Positions 33,756 to 41,576 of a DNA stretch of 64,000 bases are shown here, one piece after another (position 1 is the first letter of the stretch; each line of letters opens with the position of its first letter). The DNA is from JAGWRI01 sp035700805. GTDB taxonomy: Bacteria; Gemmatimonadota; Gemmatimonadetes; Gemmatimonadales; Gemmatimonadaceae. The notes beneath the pieces are model-generated. The model ran no database searches, was not told where the DNA came from, and worked only from the letters and a program-made list of their open reading frames with translations. Where the stretch lies: NCBI GenBank assembly GCA_035700805.1, contig DASSOG010000003.1, forward strand, positions 52,502 to 116,501, read 5' to 3'. A program made the position numbers and the translations under genes.

Positions 33756-35498
33756 GTGAATCGGACCGTCCTTTCGCTGGCGCTGGTCGGCGCGTCGGCG
33801 TGCGCCGTCGGCGCACAGGTGCCTCGACCCGGCACGCCGGCCTCGGTCGAGCGACTCTTCTCGCAGGTGCGCGCCGAGTATTCGGGCGAGCGCGCGTTGA
33901 ATGTCGTGGCCTTCATGGACCACTACTTCCGCGTGCCGGGCAACACCGGATTCAACGCCTCGCTGGACACCGTCCGTGCCATCCTCCACGCCGCGGGCTA
34001 TCAGGATGAGGACTCGGCGTCGGCCGGGGCGCGGCTCACGTATCGGGTGGAAGTGCGGCCGCTGCGCGGCCCCACGTGGGAGCCCGTGGATGCATCGCTC
34101 AGCATCGTGGGGCAGCCCGTGCCGGTGCTGCGCTTTGCCACCAACCGCAACATGCTGGCCATCAACTCGTATTCCACGCCGGCTGGGGGTGTGACCGCGC
34201 CGCTGGTGTTCGCGGGTGGCGGCAGCGCCGCTGAGCTGGACTCGGCGAGCGTGCGCGGCAAGGTGGTGCTGATTGACGGGCGCGTGGGGCGCGCGTTCAC
34301 CGAGGCCGTGACGGCGCGTGGCGCGCTGGGGGTGCTCGGCTATTCCATGCCCGCGTACACGCAGCCCGACGTGCACCCGCATTCCATACAGTTCACGCAG
34401 GTGCCGCTGGATTCGGTGCATCGCGGATGGGCCATGCCGCTGTCCAGGGCGGCGTACGACACGCTGCGCGCCGCGCTGGCCCGTGGTCCGGTGCAGGTCC
34501 ACGTGGATGTGCAGACGCGTATTTATCCCTCGGTGGAGCGCACGCTGGTGGCGGAGATGCTGGGGCGCACGTCGCCCGAGCAGCGGTTTGTGTTCAGCGC
34601 GCACGTGCAGGAGCCGGGCGCCAACGACAACGCCAGTGGCGTGGGTACGCAGGCCGAGATGGCGCGCACGCTGGCGGCGCTGTTCCAGCGCGGGTCGGTG
34701 GACCCCGGACGCACCATCACCATGATCTGGGGCAACGAGATCGAGCAGACGCACAACTTCCTGGCCGGCGACTCGGTGCGTACCCGCAACATCCATTGGG
34801 GCGTGAGCCTGGACATGACCGGGGAGAACACGGCGCTGACCGGCGGCACGTTCCTGATCGAGAAGATGCCGGATCCCTCGGCGGTGTGGACGCGCGGCGA
34901 TGACCATCATACCGAGTGGGGCGGGCGTCCCCTGCCGATCTCGATGGTGCATCCGCACTACTTCAATGATTTCATCCTCGACCGCTGCCTGGACCAGGCC
35001 GCGGTTACCGGATGGGTGGTGAAGACCAATCCCTACGAGGGCGGCAGCGACCACACGCCGTACATCCAGTATCACAAGCCGGGGTTGCTGTTCTGGCACT
35101 TCACGGATGTCTACTATCACACCGATGGCGATCGCCTGCCGATGGTGTCGCCCGCGGAAATGAAGAACGTGGGTGTCTCGGCCCTGGTGTCGGCGCTCAC
35201 GCTCACCACGGCAGACGGCGCCACGACGCGCGCGCTGGTGGCGCAGGTCGAGGCCGACGGGCGCTCCCGGCTGGACCGGGAGTATGCGCTGAGCGATGCC
35301 GCCGTGCGCGGCGGCGGCCCGCGGGCGCACGAGGTGGAGATCCTGTCGGCGTGGAAGGACTGGTATGTCGGCGCCATCGGGACGATGACGGACATCGAGC
35401 TGGGCGGTTCCAGTGACGAGACCCTGGCCGCGATCCACGACGCCTCGGCTCGCGTAGGCGCCTATGCCGATTCGCTGATTTCGAAGCTGCCGCGATGA
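33756..35498 (+). CDS. Exported M28-family zinc peptidase with PA-like insert
   Basis: 580 residues from a GTG start, with signal peptide cut near AVGAQ (20). A PA-like domain (about 110-230) precedes the M28 core. The zinc ligands and catalytic residues are visible in order: His and Asp of 'HVQEPGANDNASGVG', the Glu pair of WGNEIEQ, Asp of 'SLDMTGEN', and His of 'GGSDHTPY'. It would act as an aminopeptidase or carboxypeptidase outside the cytoplasm. Its stop overlaps the pnuC start (ATGA), so it leads a three-gene operon with NR uptake and kinase genes. Confidence 0.88.
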   Translation: MNRTVLSLALVGASACAVGAQVPRPGTPASVERLFSQVRAEYSGERALNVVAFMDHYFRVPGNTGFNASLDTVRAILHAAGYQDEDSASAGARLTYRVEVRPLRGPTWEPVDASLSIVGQPVPVLRFATNRNMLAINSYSTPAGGVTAPLVFAGGGSAAELDSASVRGKVVLIDGRVGRAFTEAVTARGALGVLGYSMPAYTQPDVHPHSIQFTQVPLDSVHRGWAMPLSRAAYDTLRAALARGPVQVHVDVQTRIYPSVERTLVAEMLGRTSPEQRFVFSAHVQEPGANDNASGVGTQAEMARTLAALFQRGSVDPGRTITMIWGNEIEQTHNFLAGDSVRTRNIHWGVSLDMTGENTALTGGTFLIEKMPDPSAVWTRGDDHHTEWGGRPLPISMVHPHYFNDFILDRCLDQAAVTGWVVKTNPYEGGSDHTPYIQYHKPGLLFWHFTDVYYHTDGDRLPMVSPAEMKNVGVSALVSALTLTTADGATTRALVAQVEADGRSRLDREYALSDAAVRGGGPRAHEVEILSAWKDWYVGAIGTMTDIELGGSSDETLAAIHDASARVGAYADSLISKLPR

Positions 35499-36073
35499 GC
35501 TGGGTGGAATGGATCGCGGCCATTGCGGGCGCGATCAGCGTGTACCTGAGCGCCCGGGAGAACATCTGGAGCTGGCCCACGGCCATTGTCAACGTGGGGC
35601 TCTACATCTTCATCTTCAAGGAGAGCGGGCTCTACTCGGACATGGGGTTGCAGGTGGTGTACCTCACCATCTCGATCTACGGGTGGTATGCGTGGCTGCA
35701 CGGGGGCGCCAATCGGGGCAAGCTCGAAGTCTCGCGCGCTTCGGGGCGGGTCTGGCTGGTTTCCGCCGTCCTGGCCGTGACCGGGTGGTACATCATCTGG
35801 TCCATCACTCGGCGGCTGCACGGGGTGTCCATCCCCTCCATTGACGCGGCGCTCACCACCACCAGCCTGGTGGCGCAGTGGATGATGACCCGCAAGATCG
35901 TGGAGAACTGGATCCTCTGGATCATTGCTGATATCATATACGTGCCGATGTACATCTACAAGCACCTGTATGTGACGTCGGGACTCTACCTGGTGTTCCT
36001 CGCCCTGGCGATCATGGGGCTGGTGCAATGGCAGCGGACGTATCGTCGCAACGCGCTGGCGTCGCGCGCGTAG
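35495..36073 (+). CDS. pnuC: PnuC-type nicotinamide riboside transporter
   Basis: 192 residues with seven hydrophobic segments. The PnuC signatures 'ENIWSWPTAIVNVGLYIFIF', 'YGWYAWLHGG' and 'VAQWMMTRKIVENWILWI' are present; the W-x-x-x and N-x-x-W residues line the NR pocket in known PnuC structures. PnuC allows facilitated diffusion of nicotinamide riboside and is driven by trapping through phosphorylation. The overlapping downstream NadR-type kinase supports NR rather than thiamine (PnuT) as substrate. Translationally coupled to the upstream peptidase (ATGA) and overlapping the kinase by 46 bp. Confidence 0.92.
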   Translation: MSWVEWIAAIAGAISVYLSARENIWSWPTAIVNVGLYIFIFKESGLYSDMGLQVVYLTISIYGWYAWLHGGANRGKLEVSRASGRVWLVSAVLAVTGWYIIWSITRRLHGVSIPSIDAALTTTSLVAQWMMTRKIVENWILWIIADIIYVPMYIYKHLYVTSGLYLVFLALAIMGLVQWQRTYRRNALASRA

Positions 36074-36585
36074 TCCTCACCGGGTCGGAGTGCACCGGCA
36101 AGACCACGCTGGCGCGCCGCCTGGCCGGGCACTACGGCACCGTGGTCTCGCGGGAGTTCGCGCGCGGGTACGCGATTGCGCGGAGCAACGCGCTGACCGC
36201 CCAGGATGTGGAACCCATTGCGCGCGGGCAGGTCGCCGCCGAGGATGAGGCGATGGCGGCGGCCATGCGCGCCGGGCGTCGGGTGGTGTTCCTGGACACC
36301 GACCTGGTGAGCACCGTGGTGTATGCGGAGCACTACTATGGGGAGTGTCCGGCGTGGATCAGGGAGGCGGCGGTGCAGAGGGCGGGCGATCTGTACCTGC
36401 TTATGGACATTGACGTCCCCTGGGTGCCGGACGCGGCGCGCGATCGTGGTGACCGGCGGCCCGAGATGCACGCGCTGTTCCAGGCGCGGCTGGCCGCGCT
36501 GAAGCTGCCGGTCGTGGAGATCAGCGGGGAGTGGGAGGCGCGGTTTGCGGCGGGCGTGCGCGCGGTGGACGGGCTGATTCAGTAG
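36028..36585 (+). CDS. NadR-type nicotinamide riboside kinase (AAA-like P-loop)
   Basis: 185 residues. 'RVVLTGSECTGKTTLARRLA' is the P-loop (GSECTGKT), 'VVSREFARGYA' the conserved REFAR of NadR kinase domains, and 'VVFLDTDLVSTVVYAEHYYG' the Walker B region. 'DIDVPWVPDAARDRGDRR' is the lid-like D-P-W-x-x-D-x-x-R. It would phosphorylate NR to NMN and trap it after PnuC import. The NMN adenylyltransferase and HTH domains of E. coli NadR are absent. It starts 46 bp inside pnuC, so the true start could be slightly later; the P-loop lies just after the pnuC stop. Confidence 0.9.
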   Translation: MAADVSSQRAGVARVVLTGSECTGKTTLARRLAGHYGTVVSREFARGYAIARSNALTAQDVEPIARGQVAAEDEAMAAAMRAGRRVVFLDTDLVSTVVYAEHYYGECPAWIREAAVQRAGDLYLLMDIDVPWVPDAARDRGDRRPEMHALFQARLAALKLPVVEISGEWEARFAAGVRAVDGLIQ

Positions 36586-36749
36586 TTTCGGAGCCGCTCG
36601 CGAATTTCGTGAGCGACCTCGTCGAGCGGATCCTGAGTGGTGGGTCGTCGTCACTGCCGGGTGGATCTGGCGTCATTGACGGTCACGCCCCAACCATCGC
36701 CTGCCGTGCACCTCATCCTCCCGCGGGAGCCCGGCCGCCCGGAGTGAAG

Positions 36750-38132
36750 TCAGGGTACGCCCGCTACGCCCTCGTCCTCCACCCGCAACCTGCGCAACTC
36801 CCCCCGGAACAACACCATCACGCGCAGCGAGAGGAACACCGCCGTGGACCCCAGCCCCGCCACGAACCCCCACCATAACCCCACGGGCCCCGCGGCCGTA
36901 TAAAAACCCAGATAGACACTCACGGGCAGCCCGATGAGCCAGTACCCGGCCAGCATGGCCACCATGGGAGCGCGCGTGTCGCCAATGCCGCGGAGCACCC
37001 CCGCCGCCACGGCCTGCACGCCATCAAACACCTGGAATACCCCGGCCACGGGAATGAGCAGCGCCGCGATGCCGATCACCACCGCATCGCCGGTGAAGCG
37101 CCGCGCCAGCCACGCCGGCATCGACAGGAACACCAGCGCCGTACACGCCATGAACCCGGCCCCGCAGGCAAACGCCACCCGCGCCGCCGAGCGTGCCCGG
37201 GGCGCATCGCCAGCCCCAATCGCGTGCCCCACCCGCACCGCCCCCGCCGTGGAAATGCCCACCGGCACCATGAACGTCAACGCGGCCAACTGGATGGCCA
37301 CCTGGTGCGCCGCCACCTGGTCCGTGCCGAACGTCCCCATCAGCAGCCCGACCGTGGCAAACGCCCCCACCTCCAGCACCTGCTGGAATCCGATGGGTAC
37401 GGCCACCCACAGCACTCGGCCCAGCGGCCCCGGTGCGAACACCTCGCGCCGCACGGGCCACAGGTATCGGCGCAGCACGGGCCAGGCGAGTCCCAGCAGC
37501 GCCGCGAACATTGCCCACCGCCCGACCACCGTGGCCACCGCGCTCCCCTCCACCCCCATGGCGGGTGCGCCCAGGTGTCCGAAGATGAACACCCAGTTGA
37601 GCGCGATGTTCAGCGCATTGGCGCCCACGATGGTGTACACGATGGGCGCCACGCGCAGCATGGCCTGCAGGCTCTGGCGCAGCACGATGAACGCCAGGAA
37701 CGGCAGCACACCGGGTATGGAGATTCGCACATACGCCGCGGCATCCGGCACGATCTCCGCGGGCTGCCGTGCCAGCGCCAGCACTGGGCCGGCCGGTATC
37801 AGCAGGACCGTCGTCGCCAGGCTCAGCCCCACGGCGAGCACCAGCCCGCGCTGGATGCCGCGCGCCACGCCCACGTCGTCCCCGGCGCCCACGGCCTGCG
37901 ACACGATCGGGTCCAGCGCGAACAGCACGCCCATCCCGAACACGATGATGTTGAAAAAGTAGAGGTTGCCCACGGCCACCGCGCCCAGCGCCTGCGCCGA
38001 GACGTGCCCCACCATCAGCGTGTCCTCCACCCCCATGGCCATCAGCCCCACCTGCACCAGGGTCACGGGCACGGCGAGCGAGATGAGCGCGCGGAATTCG
38101 GAGCGGACCGGGCGGCCAGGGGCAGGGAACAT
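36750..38132 (-). CDS. MATE-family multidrug/Na+ antiporter (NorM-like)
   Basis: 460 residues starting MFPAPGRPVRSEFRALISL; longer starts run toward the divergent S41 gene and give no added helix. Twelve membrane segments in two similar halves. 'PVTLVQVGLMAMGVEDTLMVGHVSAQALGAVAVGN' is the MatE N-terminal signature, and 'IGFQQVLEVGAFATVGLLMGTFGTDQVAAHQVA' repeats it in the second half. It would export cationic compounds by Na+ or H+ exchange. Substrate unknown; no linked regulator. Confidence 0.9.
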   Translation of the reverse strand: MFPAPGRPVRSEFRALISLAVPVTLVQVGLMAMGVEDTLMVGHVSAQALGAVAVGNLYFFNIIVFGMGVLFALDPIVSQAVGAGDDVGVARGIQRGLVLAVGLSLATTVLLIPAGPVLALARQPAEIVPDAAAYVRISIPGVLPFLAFIVLRQSLQAMLRVAPIVYTIVGANALNIALNWVFIFGHLGAPAMGVEGSAVATVVGRWAMFAALLGLAWPVLRRYLWPVRREVFAPGPLGRVLWVAVPIGFQQVLEVGAFATVGLLMGTFGTDQVAAHQVAIQLAALTFMVPVGISTAGAVRVGHAIGAGDAPRARSAARVAFACGAGFMACTALVFLSMPAWLARRFTGDAVVIGIAALLIPVAGVFQVFDGVQAVAAGVLRGIGDTRAPMVAMLAGYWLIGLPVSVYLGFYTAAGPVGLWWGFVAGLGSTAVFLSLRVMVLFRGELRRLRVEDEGVAGVP

Positions 38133-38281
38133 CGGTGCAAATCTCGCACGTTGCCCGGTTCCGGGCCACGGAGGCTCGCCAACTGATTGGTACGGGTGTT
38201 GTCTGGCCCCCACCGTTTGCGTTGACAAACAGCACCGCCACCTGCTTCTTCCCTGAACCCTTTCACCAGCCCGGACCCCGC

Positions 38282-39862
38282 ATGAAGCCCCGTACCCGCA
38301 CCGCTGCCGTCACCACCCTCCTGTTCGTCCCGATCGTGGCCGGCGGCTTCCTGCTCCAGAAGCCCCCCGCGCACGCCAACGCCCGGCTCTTTGAGCAGGT
38401 GCTGGCGCTGGTGGCCAATCGGTACGTGGACTCGCTGGGCGCCACCGCGGTGTACACCAAGGCGGCCACCGGACTGGTGCAGCAGTTGCGCGATCCGTAT
38501 TCCCAGCTCTTCACCCCCAAGGGCAGCGAGGCGTTCAATCTCGGCACGGGCGGCCGCTATGGCGGCACGGGCATGCTCCTGGGCGAGGACGGCGGCGCGA
38601 CCATCGTCGCACAGGTGTTTCCGCACACGCCCGCGGAGGAGGCCGGCGTGCAGGAGGGCGACCAGATCGTCGCGGTGGATGGCGCGAGCATGATCGGCGT
38701 TTCCAGCGTGGACATCGCCACCAGGCTGCGCGGGGACATCGGCACCAAGGTGGAGGTCACCTACCACCGGCGCGGCGTGCCGGATCCCATCAAGCTCTCC
38801 TTCGTCCGGCGCGAGGTGCACATTCCCGCCGTGCAGTATTCCACGATCCTCGGCGACTCGGTGGGCTACATCCCCATCCAGACGTTTAACGAGAATGTGG
38901 TGGAAGAGGTGACGGACGCGATCACCAGGCTGAAGGGCGAGGGGGCGCATAGCTTCGTGATCGACCTGCGCGGCAACGGCGGCGGCATCGTGGAACAGGC
39001 GCTGGAGCTCAGCAGCCTCTTCCTCCGGGACTCACAGGAAATCGTGAGCGTGCGCTCCCGCAACGAGCCCGATGACGTCTCGCGCGCGGGTCCCCAGCAC
39101 ATGGCCGTGGGCATGCCGCTCGTGGTGATGACCGATGGCGGCACGGCCTCGGCATCCGAGATCGTGGCCGGCGCGCTGCAGGACCACGACCGCGCGCTCG
39201 TGGTGGGCACCACGTCCTTCGGCAAGGGACTGGTGCAGTCGGTGTACGGGCTGGACGGTGGCTACGCGCTCAAGCTCACCACGGGCAAGTGGTACACGCC
39301 CAGCGGGCGCTCCATCCATCGTGACCGCAAGCTGAACGGCGCCGGCCAGCTCGTGGAGGTGCAGCCCGATTCCCTGGAAACCGATTCCGAGCGCCTGGCA
39401 CGCCCCAAGTACCGTTCCGACGACGGGCGCGTGGTATATGGCGGCGGGGGCATCACGCCGGACGTGATCGTCAATGAGGACACGATCACCACGGTCCAGC
39501 AGGACTTCTTCCGCGCCGTGGCGCCCTTTGCCGGCGCCATTGCCCAGGAACTCGACAAGTATTCGCGTATCCTCAAGGACAGCATGACCACCCCCACCTT
39601 GCAGCTCCCCGACCGCTGGCGCCGGCACCTCATGGACCGGCTGGCGGCGGAGAAGGTGGTGATCGCGCCGAAGTTCACGACCGTGGCCGACTCCATCCTG
39701 TCGGAGCAGCTGGCGGTGCGCGTGGTGAGCAAGGCGTTCGGGGATGGCGAAGCCAAGCGCCTCACGCTGGCGGACGACCGCCAGCTCGTGACGGCCCTGG
39801 ACCTCCTCGGCAAGGCCACGAGCCAGCAGCAGCTCTTCGCCGCGGCCACGGCCGACAAGTAA
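38282..39862 (+). CDS. Carboxy-terminal processing protease (S41, CtpA-like)
   Basis: 526 residues with a signal anchor (about 8-24). The PDZ domain (about 90-175) shows 'YGGTGMLLGED' and 'AGVQEGDQIVAVDG'. The S41 catalytic core has 'SFVIDLRGNGGG', the nucleophile Ser in 'GGTASASEIVAGALQD', and the lysine of 'TSFGKGLVQ' in the Ser-Lys dyad. A C-terminal extension of about 120 residues follows. It would trim C-termini of periplasmic proteins. Divergent from the MATE gene. Its stop codon is part of a hairpin shared with the convergent HSP15 gene. Confidence 0.93.
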   Translation: MKPRTRTAAVTTLLFVPIVAGGFLLQKPPAHANARLFEQVLALVANRYVDSLGATAVYTKAATGLVQQLRDPYSQLFTPKGSEAFNLGTGGRYGGTGMLLGEDGGATIVAQVFPHTPAEEAGVQEGDQIVAVDGASMIGVSSVDIATRLRGDIGTKVEVTYHRRGVPDPIKLSFVRREVHIPAVQYSTILGDSVGYIPIQTFNENVVEEVTDAITRLKGEGAHSFVIDLRGNGGGIVEQALELSSLFLRDSQEIVSVRSRNEPDDVSRAGPQHMAVGMPLVVMTDGGTASASEIVAGALQDHDRALVVGTTSFGKGLVQSVYGLDGGYALKLTTGKWYTPSGRSIHRDRKLNGAGQLVEVQPDSLETDSERLARPKYRSDDGRVVYGGGGITPDVIVNEDTITTVQQDFFRAVAPFAGAIAQELDKYSRILKDSMTTPTLQLPDRWRRHLMDRLAAEKVVIAPKFTTVADSILSEQLAVRVVSKAFGDGEAKRLTLADDRQLVTALDLLGKATSQQQLFAAATADK

Positions 39863-39894
39863 GCCGGCACGGTCCGGCGCGACGGGCGCCGGCT
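39862..39894. terminator. Bidirectional hairpin spanning the convergent stop codons
   Basis: AGCCGGC (39862-39868) pairs with GCCGGCT (39888-39894). The left arm starts at the last base of the S41 stop codon and the right arm enters the HSP15 stop codon. Loop GC-rich, no T-tract. It probably serves both genes. Confidence 0.4.
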
Positions 39895-40297
39895 ACCGCC
39901 GGCGGTCGTCGCGCAGGCGGGTGAGCATGCGGCGGTCCTTCTTGGTGGGGCGTCCCTTGTCCTCCCACACGAACGCGGCCGGCGCCATCCGCAACTGCTC
40001 ACCCAGCCGCTCGCGCTCCGCCCGCGATTCCGGGGTTTCGTCGTAGAGCGCCTGGGCCTCGCGCGCGGATCTCCGGCGCGCGCCGAGTGCCCGCACGACC
40101 ACGATGTGCTCAAAGGGGCCCAGGCGCACCCGGATCTGGTCGCCCGGCTTGACCTCCCGGGCCGGCTTGGCTCGGTCGCCGTTCACCTCGACCTTGCCGC
40201 CGTGCACCGCCTCCGTGGCCAGCGATCGCGTCTTGTAGAAGCGCGCGGCCCAGAGCCACTTGTCGATCCGGACCCGCGGTTCCGCGTCGTCTCGCAT
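39893..40297 (-). CDS. hslR: S4-domain RNA-binding heat shock protein 15 (HSP15-like)
   Basis: 134 residues. The S4 domain (about 8-70) reads 'VRIDKWLWAARFYKTRSLATEAVHGGKVEVNGDRAKPAREVKPGD', the classic HSP15 signature, followed by a basic C-terminal tail ('GRPTKKDRRMLTRLRDDRRR'). HSP15 binds free 50S subunits that carry a stalled nascent chain and helps recycle them. Divergent from nirK-2, convergent with the S41 gene. Confidence 0.9.
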   Translation of the reverse strand: MRDDAEPRVRIDKWLWAARFYKTRSLATEAVHGGKVEVNGDRAKPAREVKPGDQIRVRLGPFEHIVVVRALGARRRSAREAQALYDETPESRAERERLGEQLRMAPAAFVWEDKGRPTKKDRRMLTRLRDDRRR

Positions 40298-40361
40298 GCG
40301 TGAACGATACCCCGGGCGGGTGCCATCACGCCACCGGTTGGGAGCGAGCCGGAATTGTCCA

Positions 40362-40378
40362 GTCAGGCATCACCTGAC
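40362..40378. promoter_or_regulatory. Palindrome GTCAGG-N5-CCTGAC upstream of the second nirK
   Basis: A perfect 6+6 inverted repeat with a 5-bp centre, 130 bp upstream of the nirK-2/nos genes and 65 bp upstream of the divergent hslR. It differs from the GTGAC-N4-GTCAC sites of the first nirK locus. No T-run follows it, so an operator is more likely than a terminator. Confidence 0.4.
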
Positions 40379-40492
40379 AGGGCTGTCGGGAGTTCGCGTG
40401 AGCTTTTTCCGCCCTTCGCCGACACCGGCCAGGGGGCCGGATCGCGAGACTTCTCCCCGCAGGTGAGAGGTAGGACAAGCACTGACCCTGAC

Positions 40493-41524
40493 ATGGATGC
40501 TATCAAAATGAAGCGCACTTCCTCAATCGCCCTGGCCGCGGCTGCCATTGTCGGCACCTTCGCCCTTCTGGCCTTCTCTTCCACGTCGTCCGGCCCGCGG
40601 GTTGAACGGATCGACTTTGGGAAAGTCGTAACGCCGGTCATGCCGGCGTATGACGCGGCGCTGCCTCCCGTGTCCGCCGCGCCGGTCAAGGATTTCCGCA
40701 TTCCCATCGAGGACAGGAAGATTGAGATCGCCGGCGGCGTCATGTACGACGGCTGGACCTTTGGCGGCACGGTGCCAGGTCCCGTCCTGCATGTGCGGCA
40801 GGGCGACTCGGTGCGCATCACGGTGGTGAACGAAACCGGCATGCCGCACTCCATTGACCTGCACGCCGCGCGCATCGCCCCCAACGTCGCGTACCGCACC
40901 ATCCTGGCGCACGACTCGCTGACCTTCGAGTTCCAGGCCAACGACCCGGGCGCGTTCCTGGTGCACTGCGGCACGAGTCCCATGACCATGCACATCATGC
41001 AGGGGATGTACATGGCCATGATCGTGGAGCCCAGGGACGGATGGGGCACCAGAGCCGACAAGGAGTTCGTGCTGGTGCAGAGCGAGTTCTACGCCAGGGA
41101 CGGCGTGGCCTCGGGCATGGCCGACCAAGCCGACTGGCAGGCCGCCATGGCCAAGAACGCCACCTTCGTGGCCTTCAACGGGCGCGCCTTCCAGTACCGC
41201 GACCATCCGCTCCAGGTGAATGAAGGCGACCGCGTCCGGCTGTTCGTGGTGAACGCGGGGCCGAGTTTCAACAGCGACTTCCACGTGGTGGGCGCGGTGT
41301 TCGACCGTGTCCTCCCGGACGGCAATCCCAGGGACGCGCTGCACGGCGTGCAGACCTACGTGGTACCGGCCGGCGGCGGCGCCGTGTTCGAGACGGTGTT
41401 CGCCAAGGGCGCCAGCGGCGCCGGCATGTACGCATTCGTGACGCACAGCTTCGTGGACGCCGAGAAGGGCGCCATGGGCATGATCCAGGTCACCAGCCCC
41501 ACCGTGGTGGCGCAGGGCCACTGA
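40493..41524 (+). CDS. nirK: Second class II copper nitrite reductase (NirK), Sec-exported
   Basis: 343 residues from the ATG at 40493; the ATG at 40508 (MKRTSS...) is an alternative. The N-terminus is a Sec signal or uncleaved anchor ('SIALAAAAIVGTFALLAFSS'), not the Tat lipoprotein signal of the first copy. All ligands are present: type 1 His119, Cys159, His167, Met172; type 2 His124, His158, His318; catalytic Asp122 and His264. HCGTSPMTMH has the class II spacing. It would reduce nitrite to NO in the periplasm. It lies 52 bp upstream of nosZ, so nitrite and N2O reduction are probably cotranscribed, with no NO reductase between. Confidence 0.9.
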   Translation: MDAIKMKRTSSIALAAAAIVGTFALLAFSSTSSGPRVERIDFGKVVTPVMPAYDAALPPVSAAPVKDFRIPIEDRKIEIAGGVMYDGWTFGGTVPGPVLHVRQGDSVRITVVNETGMPHSIDLHAARIAPNVAYRTILAHDSLTFEFQANDPGAFLVHCGTSPMTMHIMQGMYMAMIVEPRDGWGTRADKEFVLVQSEFYARDGVASGMADQADWQAAMAKNATFVAFNGRAFQYRDHPLQVNEGDRVRLFVVNAGPSFNSDFHVVGAVFDRVLPDGNPRDALHGVQTYVVPAGGGAVFETVFAKGASGAGMYAFVTHSFVDAEKGAMGMIQVTSPTVVAQGH

Positions 41525-41576
41525 ACCGCAGTCCATCGCTGGACCGTTTCACAACCCAGTCAACAGAGGCAGAGCC

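Noticed and set aside
36579..36690. Short minus-strand coding remnant (DPLDEVAHEIRERL)
   Set aside because: The frame is broken by a stop about 20 codons upstream and has no clear start; it may be chance or a decayed gene, too short to support.
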